This document shows, piece by piece, positions 11,617-25,843 of a stretch of 64,000 bases of DNA; position 1 is the stretch's first letter; each line of letters begins with the position of its first letter. The DNA is from Planoprotostelium fungivorum. Its lineage: Eukaryota; Evosea; Variosea; Cavosteliida; Cavosteliaceae. Position numbers and translations under genes: made by a program. Where the stretch lies: assembly GCA_003024175.1 (NCBI GenBank), contig MDYQ01000027.1, forward strand, positions 62,001 through 126,000, in the 5' to 3' direction. The notes under the pieces were generated by a model. It worked only from the letters and a program-made list of their open reading frames with translations, was not told the origin of the DNA and searched no databases.

Positions 11617-14600
11617 TTAATAGAGTCCCAGAGCTTTCTTCGTGTTCTCTTGCTTCCATGATAATTGCTTCTGGAACTCTGCTTGAGTCATCTTGAAGTA
11701 TTTCACAAAGTCTTCTGTCGATAAGTACTTCTGTGGAGGGTGAGTGGACGATGAGGTCACAGATCATCACCTCTAGGTTTCTGCTGTCCAATTTAGCCGG
11801 TTTTGTTCTCAATTCCTCGATCGTGTATGTCTTTGAATACTCCGCAAACACTTCGTCCACCGTCTGAAAGGGTTCGTTCGATAACTAGTCGTCGTATCAG
11901 AATGAGATGTACGATGAACATGATTCAGCTCACCGATGTCTTTGTATGATCCCATCCGTGAAAACAAGCAGTGAAATCAGGCGGTTCTTTGCCTGACTTC
12001 ACCACCTTTTGATGTTAGCATCGCGTTGACGATCGTCAAGTGCTCACCTCCGATCGACATGAACCGCGTTTCTCGATGATCAACTTTTGATAATTGTTGG
12101 CTGTTTCGAGTGTCTTCTTCTGTTTTTCTTCGTTCGCCTTCTTTCCCACCCACACGTAGAGTCTAGGACCACCGGTGTCCAATATGGCCTGTTCTTTTCA
12201 GTATCATCAACTCAGAGGTCGTTCTCACCATATCATTATCCTCCAGGTTATCTTGGCAGAAATCAAAGACCTCTTCGGCCTGATCATCAAGATCAGATGA
12301 GGTGATAACACGGATATTCACCTTGAATGTACCAGAAGCGTTTGAGCATTGGAACAATTTAGCAAGTGAATTCTTACTCATCGTGCTATACTTTGGTGAG
12401 CCTGCGGGAAGTTCACCACCGAGTGCCTTCCAAAAACTTGCGTCTTCCTCTTTTTCTTTGATTTCAGTCACATTCAAGATGCCAGGGATGAACTTAGTAG
12501 CTCTCCTGGCCGCTTCCACCTGTAGTCGATCAGCCACATCTCACCACCGTCATCACCTTCTCGTTGCTCGCTGCAGAGCCCTTCCACAGTTTGCATTCCG
12601 TCTCGTTCATGATTAGAAAGCAGTCGAGAGAACATAGTCCGAGGGGTGTCTGAATGTGGTGAGAAGCCATCATCACACCACAGTGACTCACCACAAACGG
12701 CATCTGTATCGGATAGTATTGCGATTGGGTTGCTCTGGCGCTGACGTGAAAGAGTTTCCAGCATGGGATCGACGGATTGTGGCTCTTTGAAACTGAATTG
12801 ACCACAATAAATCTATCTTTGAACACGGACAAGAAATGCGGTGTCTCTTGGTTCTGTACCACTCGTACCTTTCACATCATCACCCGCTATCCACGATGAG
12901 ACCCTGCAGCGACTCACCTGAGTTGCTCCACCGTTTGTAATCTCCTCTCCCACATTTACGGTCAAATAAGCACTCGTGCCCTTTTCGCTCTGTGATTGTT
13001 GTGAATCTTTCGATTCAGTTTAAGCCGACTCACCACTGAACTATCTCGACCCTGCCAGAAGTACAACACATTCACTTCTCGATTTCTCACCATGTACGTG
13101 TACAAGATGATGTAACTCTCAGAACTACGGAATATTCCCCATTCTGCTTGAGGGACCTGAAGAGATCTATTTCAACAGAAAGTCACGAGCTGAACACTGC
13201 ACCTCCGTCTTTCCGAATTCTTTGATCATCCAGATGGTCTTCTTGCCTGATCCATTATCTCCATCGAATACGACTCTTGTAACCTCTGGCTTCTTGTTAT
13301 TGAACATTGCATTCACATCTAACGGTCTATCCTCGTGCTCTGCAACAGATGAGATATCGAATCCACATTCATCGCGGTGACTCACTCGTAACCGAGATGT
13401 TGCCACGAGGAGTGGAAGCCATTTGAATGGGCAGGACATCGGGCCAATTTGTAAATTTCTCTTTGAACAAAATGGTCTCTCCCCCCTCTAGGACTTTGAA
13501 GGGTTTCACCCACGACGGCCTCGATGCGTTTGATTTCATCAATTTCTGGTCGTCCTCAGTTCATCGCTCGGTCTTTTTCCCTCACCTGACACAACAGGAC
13601 GGATTCTTTCTTAAATTTGAGAGGAGCCTTCTGTCCCTGCCATACGTACACTTCGTTTCCGCTATCCAAGATGTAACATTTGTCCGCCTCGATCATTTCA
13701 CGTTGTAGCTTCCCCACCCCTACCGGAGTGTAATCGATCTGTCCATCCTTCTCCTGGACTCTGTGTATCCATCAATGATCGAGATTCGGAGCGATAATAA
13801 CCCACACATATAGATAGTCCATAGTATCAGGCTCTTCAACTGGAGGGTTCTCTGCAATCTTGGATGGCTTCCCTCCCAGTGCCTTCCAAAATTCAGCTTC
13901 TGCTGCAGCCTTATCTGGTCCATCTGTATCATATCAGCAGTGAGATCTTCTATATTGTGTCTCACCGATGTTTATGACTTCTGCCCTCGACTTCCTCTCC
14001 TTGTGCTTCATTCTGGAGGCAACATCGACTGCCTTAGCTTTCTCGATGCGATTGGCCTTGGATCCATTCCAAACGATGATCTTATCAAAGAGATCCAATA
14101 TGAACACGCATTCTTCGCTGACTGTCGAAGCCGCATAGACGACGGTCTCGACTCTTGTTCCACGACGCCCGATGACCCGAATCAGCTTCTTCTGTTTCTC
14201 GTCCATGAAAAAATCCAATGGAACCGATGAAACAGAAGTGGGTATGCTCCCTGAAGACGATGAGAAGGCATGGGATGAGGAAAATGTCACCCGTGGACGC
14301 TCTCAGATTCACTCCCTCGATAGTGGTCTGCTTGAGTGCTTGAGCCAGCAGGGTGTTTCCTGCACCTTTCGGCATGGTTCTAACCATAATGTTCGGTGTG
14401 CTGTTTGTTCTTGTTGGGGTGGCTGCCGCACTCAAAGGTATCGCAGCCGGAGACTGTTAAGATAAGATGGTGATTCGATCGACGAATTTCCACACCTTGG
14501 CTCCCATGGCCGCTTGATTCTCAGCTACGATGGACGCCGAATCAGCCTCGATCTTCGCCTTGTTCTTTAGAGCATCTTTGGTTGCCGCTCTTCTGTTTGC

Positions 14601-14690
14601 GATGGTGGGACGAGATGGTAATTTAGGCGACATGCTGAGATGTCTCATGTCGGGTGAATCAGTGAATGACAGCTCCGGACTCGACGTCAT
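11617..14690 (-). CDS. Villin: six gelsolin repeats plus C-terminal headpiece
   Basis: Actin-binding, capping, severing or bundling protein of the gelsolin/villin family. Exons show successive gelsolin-like repeats (KLIRVIGRRGTR with VFILDLFDKIIVWNG; KCYILDSGNEVYVWQG; VLYFWQGRDSS; DCFLIMNETECKLWKG; LYVWVGKK) and linkers of the type ASFWKALGG and FWKALGGKP. The last exons encode a headpiece (YTIEELRTKP, then KYLSTEDFVKYFKM) ending KKALGLY and TAA at 11617-11619. Introns are about 38-60 nt. A free-standing gene would start at ATG 14690 (MTSSPELSF), only 4 nt after the stop of the upstream kinesin reading frame. An in-frame 42-nt intron (14454-14495) joins that N-terminal segment to the first gelsolin repeat. 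The alternative is that this is the C-terminal half of a kinesin-villin fusion. The product class is very secure; the 5' boundary is not. Confidence 0.9.
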
Positions 14691-14694
14691 GCTC

Positions 14695-17600
14695 TTATCT
14701 TCGATCAGATTGATGTACCTCATGCACACTCACTGTGGAAGTGGACGAATTGGAATCATCGAAAGCTTTACGATCTGCTGTCATCTTCTTGAAGTCATCT
14801 ACTTCTACTGACCGTGTGACTGGTGTACCCGGTGTAGAGCTTTCTCTCGATGATGAAGCGTCTGGACTCTTCAGACCCGAAGCGTTCTTGGTGGCTCGAT
14901 TGGTGACAGATCGAATCCTCTGAGCGTATGCCAGAGAGTTCAAGGTCTCGTCGCGGTTGGAGAAGGCAGGTGACACGCAGACCATCATGAGGGTCTTGGC
15001 GTTACCTCCGATCGAATCGGACAGGAGCATCGTTAATTTGTTGTTTCGATAGGGGATGTGAGCTTCTCCTGATGAGAGAGCGGAGATGACGTGACCAATG
15101 GCGGCGAGAGACTTGTTGATGGATTGGGCTTCTTTCAATCTGACGTCCGTGGCACCTGATTTTCCCACTCTCTCTGATCCAGCTAAATCCACCAACGTCA
15201 GTTTACCTGTTGTTGATTATCGAATCATCGTACATCTCAGAGACGTACCTAATGTATACTCTTGTGATGGAGATTTGATAGATCGGGTCTCGATGTAGAG
15301 GGCGATCAAGAGGTGAGATCTGGACGAATGCTCGTTCATATTGGTGGACTCCACGTGTCGATTGGATGATCCCGTCTTGATGAGTTGGAGTAATTCTTGA
15401 GCGGAGTGACAATCCTTTGAAACGATGTTCTGTACGATGACAATTCCCCTCGCATCTTTCGTAATGTTCAACTTGTCTCCCGCTCGTCTGTTCGTGTGAG
15501 ACAAAATTTCGGATGTGACCCACGTGTTGATCTGCTTCTTCAAATCTTCTTTGGAGAAGAGGTCCAGCAGCTCATCGTTGTATAACTCCATCATACAGCA
15601 CGACACTTTGTACTGAGTGGTTGATTTCCCTGCCTCTAACAGATCGAATAACTTTCTCGCTGCTCTGGGAATGATTCCTGGAGACGTATCGTATCCCATC
15701 ATGGTGTGGGTCTTTCCTGATCCAGTTTGACCATAAGCGAAGATACAAACGTTATAACCGTCCGCAGCAGACTGCACCATGTCTCCTACATCATCGAAGA
15801 TCTGCTCTTGAGACGTGTCGGGGGCAAACATCTTATCGTAGTCGAACATTTTCGGCTGTTCCAGTCACACGGATGAATTCATCGAGGGAGCAGCTCACCT
15901 GCTTATCACCATCGATTCGTATGGTATATTCGTCGACAGTTGAGGCGACAACAGACTCCTTCGCTGCATTTCCAAATCCAGTGGAAGACAGAGGACGTAT
16001 ACGTCCGTACACTCTGCGGTTCATTTAAAACCTGATATCATCGATGACCCACCTGATGTTTCCCTTTTCTTGTATGTACATGTTGTAATATTTCTTGCGG
16101 AGTAGTTGCTCCTCTCGATATCTCGCATCTAATTCAGCCATCTGCTGTTTCAGGCTGACGATCGGACCGTTCTCTTCTTGCATCTGCTTGATGGCGTCAC
16201 GAAGATCTTGATTCGTCTTCTGTTGATTCTGCAATTTTTGGGAAGCTCTTGCCACCGCCTCCTTAACGGCTGCCATTTCTTTCAGGAATTTGTCGTTGGC
16301 CGCTTGCTTTGCGTCGAGGGTGGCTTGAAGCTCTTTCGACTGCTGGTTGAGCGTGGCAATTTGGGCAGCTTGTTGATTATTTTGTCGGTCGGTTTCTTGC
16401 TGAGAGCGAGCATTTTTGAGTTTCTCAGACTCTTTCATGTTCTGATACAATTAGCTTATCCGAATCAATAAATTGAAATGTATCACCTCGATGGTCTTCT
16501 CCTGATCATTAATCTTTTTCTCTTTGATTCTCAGCTGATCTTGTAGAATTCCCTGTGCAGATTCGGCGGCACGAATCATCTTCTCTGTCTCTGAAATCTT
16601 ACTCTCTAACTCCTTCAGCCTTTTAGTGCCGGTTTCGTTGTCTACGATGGTTTTCAGTGACAGCCTGATTATCTCTCTCACTCTTCTTGGCCAAATCCAA
16701 TGCTTTATCACGCTCCGCTAACTTGGTCGTCAACACTTTGATCTGGTTCTGTAAGGTAGCAGACTCCTTCTTCTCTGAATCAGAGCGACTGTTGGGACTA
16801 GTGGTGGTAGTGGATGGCGTTGGAGGTGACAAAACCTTGGACGAAACTACAAATTAATCCTCGACGACTTTGATTCACTGCTTACCTCTGGACGGTGTGG
16901 TCGTGGTTGTTGTCGTTTTCGTGGGTGTGGCGCTGGATTTGTCCGGATCCACCTCACGATCAGACATCGACACCTTTTCTTTCGGTTTACTCTTCACATC
17001 TCCACCTTTGTCTCCTCTCTTCTCGAGCAGACTCTTCAGAACGGCTGGTGTTCGTGAGTCCTGAGTGTGGTCGTTGTCTTACCCTCAGCCGTCTTGGCAT
17101 GGGTTGGGGATGGATCCTTTCCGGGTGGTAGCAGGATGGGACCGAAGATCTTGCAGATGATGGAAACAGAAACTTTGTTTGCAGATGCCAGAGAGGTCAG
17201 AGCGGAGAAGTAGTAGAGAAGAGCATTCAATAGATCACGACTGTGAATAGATAACTCTTCGACGATCTTCTGTACAGCCGATCCCGCTGTGTTGATCAGA
17301 AAACATCGAGACGACAAGGATATTCACATCGATCTGTGAGGGCTTTTGTCCATTGATTCATCATACTGGGAGAGGGAAGAAGGAGGGATTGCGGAAGATA
17401 GAATAGATACAGTTTGAGGACGGCGGAGATGGTGTGAACATCGTCAGTGGCCCATTTGTCTAAATCCACTCCTTGTGAGAGAGCCCCGGAACGGAAAGCT
17501 GTCACAGTCAGATCGGTTAAACGGTGATACGTGATGATTACGATATCACTGCAACTCACCCTTCTCATATTCGTTCTTCAATTGTTTTACCTTCGTTTTA

Positions 17601-17849
17601 TCAGATGCTTGCCGGAATAGGTTCTCTGTCAATAAGTGCTCTGCAATGAATCGGTCAACCTCTTCACCTTGACCTATTTTACTTACTCTTCTTAGACAAG
17701 ATCGCCAATATATCCTTCACGATGAAGGGAATCGTATTGGACAGATCGGGGTTCGCAGCCTCCTGGACTAATAATACAGAATCTATGGGTGAACCGAACA
17801 GCCCCGAAGTTGTTTTAGACCTCGGCGTGGTTGCTGCGCTAGCGCTCAT
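14695..17849 (-). CDS. RhoGAP - coiled coil - kinesin-14 motor protein (KCBP-like motor)
   Basis: Microtubule motor joined to a GTPase-activating domain. The N-terminal RhoGAP (about 17.1-17.75 kb) has [11 protein letters not shown], the arginine finger in TENLFRQAS, and [21 protein letters not shown] Ser/Thr/Lys-rich linker follows, then a coiled coil (16.0-16.8 kb), then a C-terminal kinesin motor (14.9-16.02 kb) with [10 protein letters not shown]-loop GQTGSGKT, switch I NEHSSRSH and switch [10 protein letters not shown]. Motor position and sequence ([32 protein letters not shown]) point to kinesin-14 near plant KCBP. The MyTH4-FERM tail of KCBP is not seen here. The start is taken at ATG 17849 ([10 protein letters not shown]); upstream in-frame codons lack an ATG, so a 5' exon is possible. 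The frame ends at TAA 14695, but a GTGAGT...AAG intron could skip this stop and continue into villin. Confidence 0.88.
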
Positions 17850-18122
17850 GCCTGCCGTCCTCCTTCGGTTATTTTGTGAAACGTTTCGGACATTTCGGAG
17901 ACCTGTGAATCTATTCTTGTACAATGGAACTCCATTCCAATCGTCACTTCCACCACCTGCTTGTGGCGATCTGAATTAGAAGATGATAAGACTGGCTGCT
18001 CTAATCTTGTCATGTGGCTCTTGACCTGCTTGACGGACGGAAAATGGAGAGAAAAGATAAGCTGAAATAAATATGTGCATATTTGTAGACGGAGAATCGA
18101 GATCAGATCACATCGTTCAGCG

Positions 18123-19400
18123 ATGATGCACCGTCTCGCCCAGACTGTCAGTCCATTGCGATCTACCAACAATGTCTGCAAGAGACTGACTTTATCTTCG
18201 AGACAGAATCTTTCAGCATCATATGCCCCCTCTAACACCTTCTCCCGTGGCTATGCTGACGCCAAGAAGCCAGCGGAGAAGAAGGAAGAGCCAAAGAAAG
18301 AAAAGCGTGAAAAAAAAGAAGAGGAAGATACGAAGGAGGTCTTCAAGGGCCCTAATGTCCTCAAGGCACTTCGTGTGAAGACCAAGTTTGTGAGTCCATA
18401 CTATTGTTGTTTGAGAATCACATCCTAATGCATTAGACAGGTCGATCAATCCAAGCTGCCTCTGGACACGAGCGGACTGGACTACAACATCCGTGTGGCC
18501 ATGCTCATCAAGCGTATCCCTCTCGTCAGCATCACCCCACAATGGAAGTTAGATTACGATGACATGAAGGTGCATGTTTTGCATAGCCTTCCAAATCTAA
18601 GTTGATCTCGCAGAAAACCGAAGCCGCTGCCCTGATGAAGCAGTGGGAACAAGATGGTAGAGATCGTCTCGAGATGGAGCTCAAGTTTAGAGCCCAGAAG
18701 ACGGGCAAGAAGAACAAGAAGCAGATGGCTAACACCCCCGTCCTTAAGAAGAGAATCGTCGATGATGGAACCACCAGCATTTTGTCCGAGAAGGTCGAGA
18801 AGAAGGCAAGCTCATCTTCTCGTTCTCACATGCCTTCGCATCATGCTCATTCGTCAATCAGATCTGGCCTCTCATCACCTCCAACGACGAGAAGGGAATC
18901 TTGAACACCACTTACCGTCAATTAACGGAGAACTTGTACATGCTCATCAAGAAGACGGAGGGATCTCCATGGCAGTTTCCCGAGGTCGGTTGGGTCAGTC
19001 AAGACCTCTCGAATCTCAAAAAGGTGAGAAAAGCGGATTATAGGGGTTGAATCGTTGTAGACGGCCGACCGCGTGTCATTAGAGACGCTGGGAGATGATG
19101 TCAACGTCCATGTGTTGGGTAACGCACCCATTCAATACAGAGATGTCTCTACACGCTCTGGAGGCGAGAAACCGAAGGACAGAGTGAGTGTTTCCATCTG
19201 ACACATGATGCATCACGATGGAAGATGAGACATTGACACGAGAGCAGATCTTCTACTATACGGCAGTTTACATGTACGGAAAGCCTGACATTGTGAAAGA
19301 CAAGTGCCACGAGTACATTTGGGTCACTCGAGATGAGATCAAGAACTACCTGGCACCCGAAGAGTTTGAGCTCTTGGATAAGCTCTTGATACCACAATAA
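18123..19400 (+). CDS. MRPL46: Mitochondrial large-subunit ribosomal protein mL46
   Basis: Structural protein of the mitochondrial ribosome with a degenerate Nudix fold. The first exon starts at ATG 18123 (MMHRLAQTV) and has the Arg/Ser-rich character of a mitochondrial targeting peptide, followed by a Lys/Glu-rich stretch. Later exons read SITPQWKLDYDDMK, a long basic helix (WEQDGRDRLEMELKFRAQ), LTENLYMLIKKTEGSPWQFP and, near the end, a GNAP motif followed by KCHEYIWVTRDEIKNYL. That last block is the hallmark of mL46. There are about six exons with introns of 30-55 nt; the intron before TADRVSLETLG ends in CGTTGTAG. The stop TAA (19398-19400) lies inside an AATAAA hexamer, and the convergent deaminase gene ends 17 nt further on. 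Confidence 0.85.
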
Positions 19401-19416
19401 AACATCCCGCAAGCAT

Positions 19417-20194
19417 TCATTCTGTACTCTCTTCTTTCTTCTTCTTCCTCTTTTCGATCGCTGGTTCAGGTGCTGTCGTTCGTGTCATTTGTGGTTGAGA
19501 AGACGACTCACCGTTCTTGTTGCCTATGGCATAGAAACGCTTCATGATGGACACCGCTTCATCTTTCAATATCCCAGAGACGACTTCGTAACCTGCGATG
19601 ACATCGTCATCATCATCATCATCGTTTAGATGTCTCAATTACCTTCTGGACAATTCTTGGACTTTTCCTGGTGGACTGAAATAGTTGTACCGCAGCCACC
19701 GAATCGATCGTTGGAACATCCAAAGTAGACTTTTCGTATTCCTGATCGTCTCAATTTCAGTTTGGGACGAATTATCCCGCCCAAAGTCTCACCGATGTGA
19801 AGGAGCGCGGAAGCACACATGATGCAAGGCTCGCACGTGACGTAGAGATCTGTCTCGTTGAAGATCTTCTTTACGGTTTCTTCATCTTTCGGTTGCAGGT
19901 TCTCCAGGATGGCATCGATGGCAACCAATTCAGCGTGTCGTGTGGCCTGTGATTGTCAGTGGAGATGAAGCGACTATAATCACATTTAGAGTCTCTGATA
20001 CGAGATTGTGTGCTCGACCGATGATGATTCCATTTCTGACAAACACACAACCAATGGGTACTTCAACTTCTTCTCGGCTGATCGACGTCTCTGCCTCGAA
20101 CAATGATCAGAAGAGCGATCCAACTTGATCTTACCACTGATAAGGCTTCTCGCATATACTGGATGTGTGATTCCTCTGATCCTTCTGCAGACAT
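19417..20194 (-). CDS. ADAT2: tRNA-specific adenosine-34 deaminase catalytic subunit (TAD2/ADAT2)
   Basis: Converts wobble adenosine 34 of tRNAs to inosine, acting as a dimer with TAD3/ADAT3. The visible cytidine/deoxycytidylate deaminase fold has the zinc ligand and proton-shuttle motif HAE (TRHAELVAID) and the second zinc motif PCIMC in TDLYVTCEPCIMCASALL, followed by VYFGCSNDRFGGCGTT, typical of ADAT2. The C-terminal tail is longer than usual and lysine-rich (IEKRKKKKEESTE). The start is ATG 20194 (MSAEGSEESHIQYM). There are about four exons. The gene is divergent from the acetyltransferase at 20275, with 80 nt between starts, and convergent with mL46. The partner ADAT3 was not seen here. 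Confidence 0.9.
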
Positions 20195-20274
20195 GAGCTG
20201 GATAGTGATATCAGATGATGGAAATTTAAATTTGCGAAACAAGATGAGATCCACATCACAGACAGCTGGCGACC

Positions 20275-21144
20275 ATGCCAAGTAAAACAGATCACAAAAA
20301 TGCGTCTCATCTCAACAGGTTCATCTCTCCAAAAACACAAGAGATTTTCACCATCACTCCCATGTTGTCCTCTGATATAGAAGAAGTAGGACAGCTCTCC
20401 GCATATAATTTCGTCCGTTATGATCCAATTACTAATGTCCTTCGTAACACAGCACCCTCACTCGAAGAGGTAATGTGTACCTGTTGGTCCTCTGATTAAG
20501 TTCGTCAGTATGATGAGAAGATGCAGAGAGGTATGACTGCATTGACTTCATTGATTCAACCTTTGGACTTGTCTTTTTGCGTTCGAGATGATCAGAATGA
20601 AATTGCTGGGTTCATCGTGGCTGAACCTTATGGAAAAGCTGTCACTGACGAGTGAGTTCGATGAAGAGATGCATGTGACAAACGAAAGGGAAGCCATACC
20701 CAAAGCTGTCGCCTACATTCTTGACCACCTTTCCTCTCAACTTTATCCTCCACCGGACGATAAGACAGTCGATCTCACTCTCCTTTGTACTTCTGATAAG
20801 CATCAGAGAAAAGGTGAGCGAGACGATGATCGAACAAAACCTTCATCATCTCATGGTCTCCTTCAGGACTTGCAGCCGGGCTAACCAAACATTTTCTATC
20901 GAGAATGGAAGCTAAAGGTTACGATCGAGTAATCATCAAGTGTACGTCAGCCTCGATGGACATACTATCCAGCTTGGGTGCAGCAGAGAGAGGAGCATTT
21001 CTGTTTGCAGATTACCAGACAGAAAAGGGGGAGAGGATATTCGAGAACATCAAACCTTTCTCCTCTCATTTTCCCACTCCAGGTGCCAGGTTGATGGTGT
21101 ATGATCTGAAGGAGAGAGAAGACAGTGACGGTAAATGGAAATAA
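20275..21144 (+). CDS. GNAT-family N-acetyltransferase-like protein
   Basis: Predicted acetyl-CoA-dependent acetyltransferase of unknown substrate. The reading starts at ATG 20275 (MPSKTDHKNASHLNRF). The N-terminal half has ITPMLSSDIEEVGQLSAYNF, as in GNAT helix 1, and EIAGFIVAEPYGK on the central strands. The motif A region reads LTLLCTSDKHQRKGLAAGL, containing the acetyl-CoA pyrophosphate-binding Q/R-x-x-G-x-A pattern, followed by MEAKGYDRVIIKCTS. About five exons are joined by introns of 25-60 nt. The stop TAA at 21142-21144 overlaps an AATAAA hexamer. The superfamily call is fairly safe; substrate and subfamily cannot be read from the sequence. Confidence 0.65.
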
Positions 21145-21212
21145 ATTTCATCAGCCTGTCAATTTAATCTCGGATTGTTGTGTCTCTGTTTGCGGCTACA
21201 AACATCATCGAG

Positions 21213-23521
<2,309 letters not shown>

Positions 23522-23606
23522 TTTTGATTGAGAGAATAGATCATTATGTTTCGACGAAATTTATGCTTTACATTTAATTTAAATCTGTAAAACTCAAATC
23601 AAGTAT

Positions 23607-25123
23607 TCAATTTGGTTTACAACATCGCAAGGTGCTGCACTGACATATGGCAATGAGATTCCTCTGAATGACATCCACATCCTCTTTGACCATTGGAGTC
23701 CCTCCTGTCTCTCTCATCATTTCTCTGTATCGATGCATCGATGACGTGTCTGGTGTCTCTGTGATGGAAGTGTCGGGGCAAGAGAGGAAGGCTATGGTGG
23801 CTAATTCACACATCATCTCCCTGTCTGCTTGAAGAGATCTAGATGTGACGTAGTCTGTTACGAAATGGAATGCGGCGAGAGACTGGATCTGTAGACAATG
23901 ATATAGATGATCATGGCGATCTGATCACCTGACGGATAAATTCCTCCATCTCCACAGTGTTTCCACCACGAGTCTCTTGCGAATAAAAAGATATCGTCTC
24001 CACTATCTTGGTTGTCTCTCCCTCCTCCACTGAAAATAGAGCATCCAGAATTGCCTCACAGACATCTCCCTTACGTTCGATCTGTTGATCCGTCATTCAT
24101 CGTGCGTTCATGATCACGATCATCATCACCCCCTCTCTGATGTTTTTCGAAAGTCTCTTGGTGATGCGAGACCAAGAGACATTCTTTCCTTCGCTGTTGA
24201 CCGTGCAGAATTTAGACTTGGTGCCTCCATCGGTCAATGTGACGAAGCCTCTGGACCTCTCGGTAGCTGGGTCGTTCGATTTCATAGAATCGAACAAGAG
24301 TGTAAGGGATACCCAATGAGGTGGATACTTAAACCTAGCCACATCTAACAACAGAACCATGTCTCTACGTTTGATGTCGGTTTGTGATCATGATGAACAC
24401 ATGTGATTGGCATCACCTTCTCTGGTCGTAACCACCCACTGGACTGAAGTGTCCTGCACCCGTTTGACCCAGGCCTCTTCGATCGTAAGATACGACCACT
24501 ACTCTCTTCTCTGGTTTACGACACGCTGCCGAGACCTCATTGCGAAACTTTTGGACGTCACTGATGAAGCGTCAGACACGCTCGATGATACATGTTCGGC
24601 CGTCACACGTACCTCTCCGAAGCGTAGTTTAATTGCGTCAGCAGACCATTGCAATCGGCCTATATTACAGGTCATCAGAAAGATGATGGGATTGCATTCA
24701 CCAGACACACAAACTGAGGGAGAGTGATTCCATTCTTCTGTACTTCTTCGAGTGGTAAACAACAGTCGAGGAACGTCTCAGAATACCACCTCCAAGGTCC
24801 CATCCAGATCCGCCCGGGATCGATCTGAAAAGCATTCAGGATCATGCTCAATGTTCCTAAAGACACAGATGTCAGCTTCTTCCTCTCCACGCTGGTGACT
24901 CACCCAAACCACAAAATGCAGGATCAGCTTGGGTGTGAAATTGAGCTGCCAGAGGAACTAACCACGTGAGTCACGATATTGATCGTATTGGCTCACAATA
25001 ACACTCCATGCCTCCATCCTCTAAGGCATCGCGAAAGATGGACCGGCCCTCTGCACTCTCGAATGCCACGCAAGTGTCAGGAAGAGGTCTTCGATAGAAT
25101 CCTCTGACGTTGGTGGGTTGCAT
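23607..25123 (-). CDS. PCS: Phytochelatin synthase (glutathione gamma-glutamylcysteinyltransferase)
   Basis: Makes phytochelatins from glutathione for cadmium and other heavy-metal detoxification. It starts at ATG 25123 (MQPTNVRGFYRRPLPD). The catalytic papain-like N-terminal domain is complete: Cys in ADPAFCGLG, then IDPGRIWMGPWRWYSE and FLDCCLPLEEVQKNGITL, His in GAGHFSPVGGYD, and Asp in LLLDVARFKYPPHWV. The C-terminal part is variable, as in the family, and ends at 23607 after a Cys-containing segment (CQCSTLRCC) that may bind metal. There are about six exons with introns near 40-50 nt. The family is known in plants, fungi, nematodes and dictyostelids. Confidence 0.93.
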
Positions 25124-25292
25124 AATTAGTTAGATGTGACGCGATGTGATGTCGCTGATGTGGTGAATGGTGTGGCAGACATCAACTACAACGGATTACT
25201 CAGAGATGCTACGATTAGTAAAGATGTCGAATATACCATCATAAGCAGTCACAGACGTGTACCGACATCAAAGACGACGGTAATCTTGAATT

Positions 25293-25715
25293 TTACTTCT
25301 TTTCGAGTTGACCGTTATAACCGAGCTTCGTCAGATCCTTCCACGTCTCTGATGAATCTCCCGATGTTTGTGTGTGATACATTTCCAAAAATCTGATACA
25401 GCTTGAGATGAAGAGTAGATGGCAATATGTTACCCCTTCAAAGTGAGTGCATTGTCGTCAGTCACGTCGAAATAATCGATGATCTCCTGCTTTGAAGAGT
25501 CGTCGAATGGAGTTCCATTGCAAGCAGTAGCGAATGCGTCTAATTCAACACTGTTCAGAGCACCATCCTTATCTTGATCAAATCTGGCAAAGATCTGGTG
25601 AACAGTCACTCCAGAGGCCAGATGTAAATGCACCAACCTCTTCGAACGCTTTTTGTGCTTTTTGGGTGAAGTCACCGGACTTCTTGTCGATGAGTGGAGG
25701 TTTTGGGGTTGTCAT
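25293..25715 (-). CDS. Small EF-hand calcium-binding protein
   Basis: Short calcium-binding protein of about 110 residues. The start is ATG 25715 (MTTPKPPLIDKKSGDF). Three exons give QKAFEEIFARFDQDKDGALN, in which DQDKDGALNSVE is a canonical EF-hand loop, then ATACNGTPFDDSSKQEIIDYF, LTLKGFLEMYHTQTSG and WKDLTKLGYNGQLEKK with TAA at 25293-25295. The second loop (DVTDDNALT) looks degenerate. The EF-hand pair followed by the MYHTQTSGD...WKDLxKLGY block resembles the EF-hand part of plant EF-hand/TPR proteins and the EF region of Miro GTPases, but no TPR or GTPase domain is attached here. Confidence 0.82.
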
Positions 25716-25843
25716 CAAGTTCAGTTTTGCGATCAGATCAGATCAGATCGGCGTTGCTTATCATCAGAATAAATTGTGGACAAATGGCTTTTTAAATTTT
25801 ACCCGCTTCACATAGTAGCCGATTCGGAACAAAACTAATAGCC

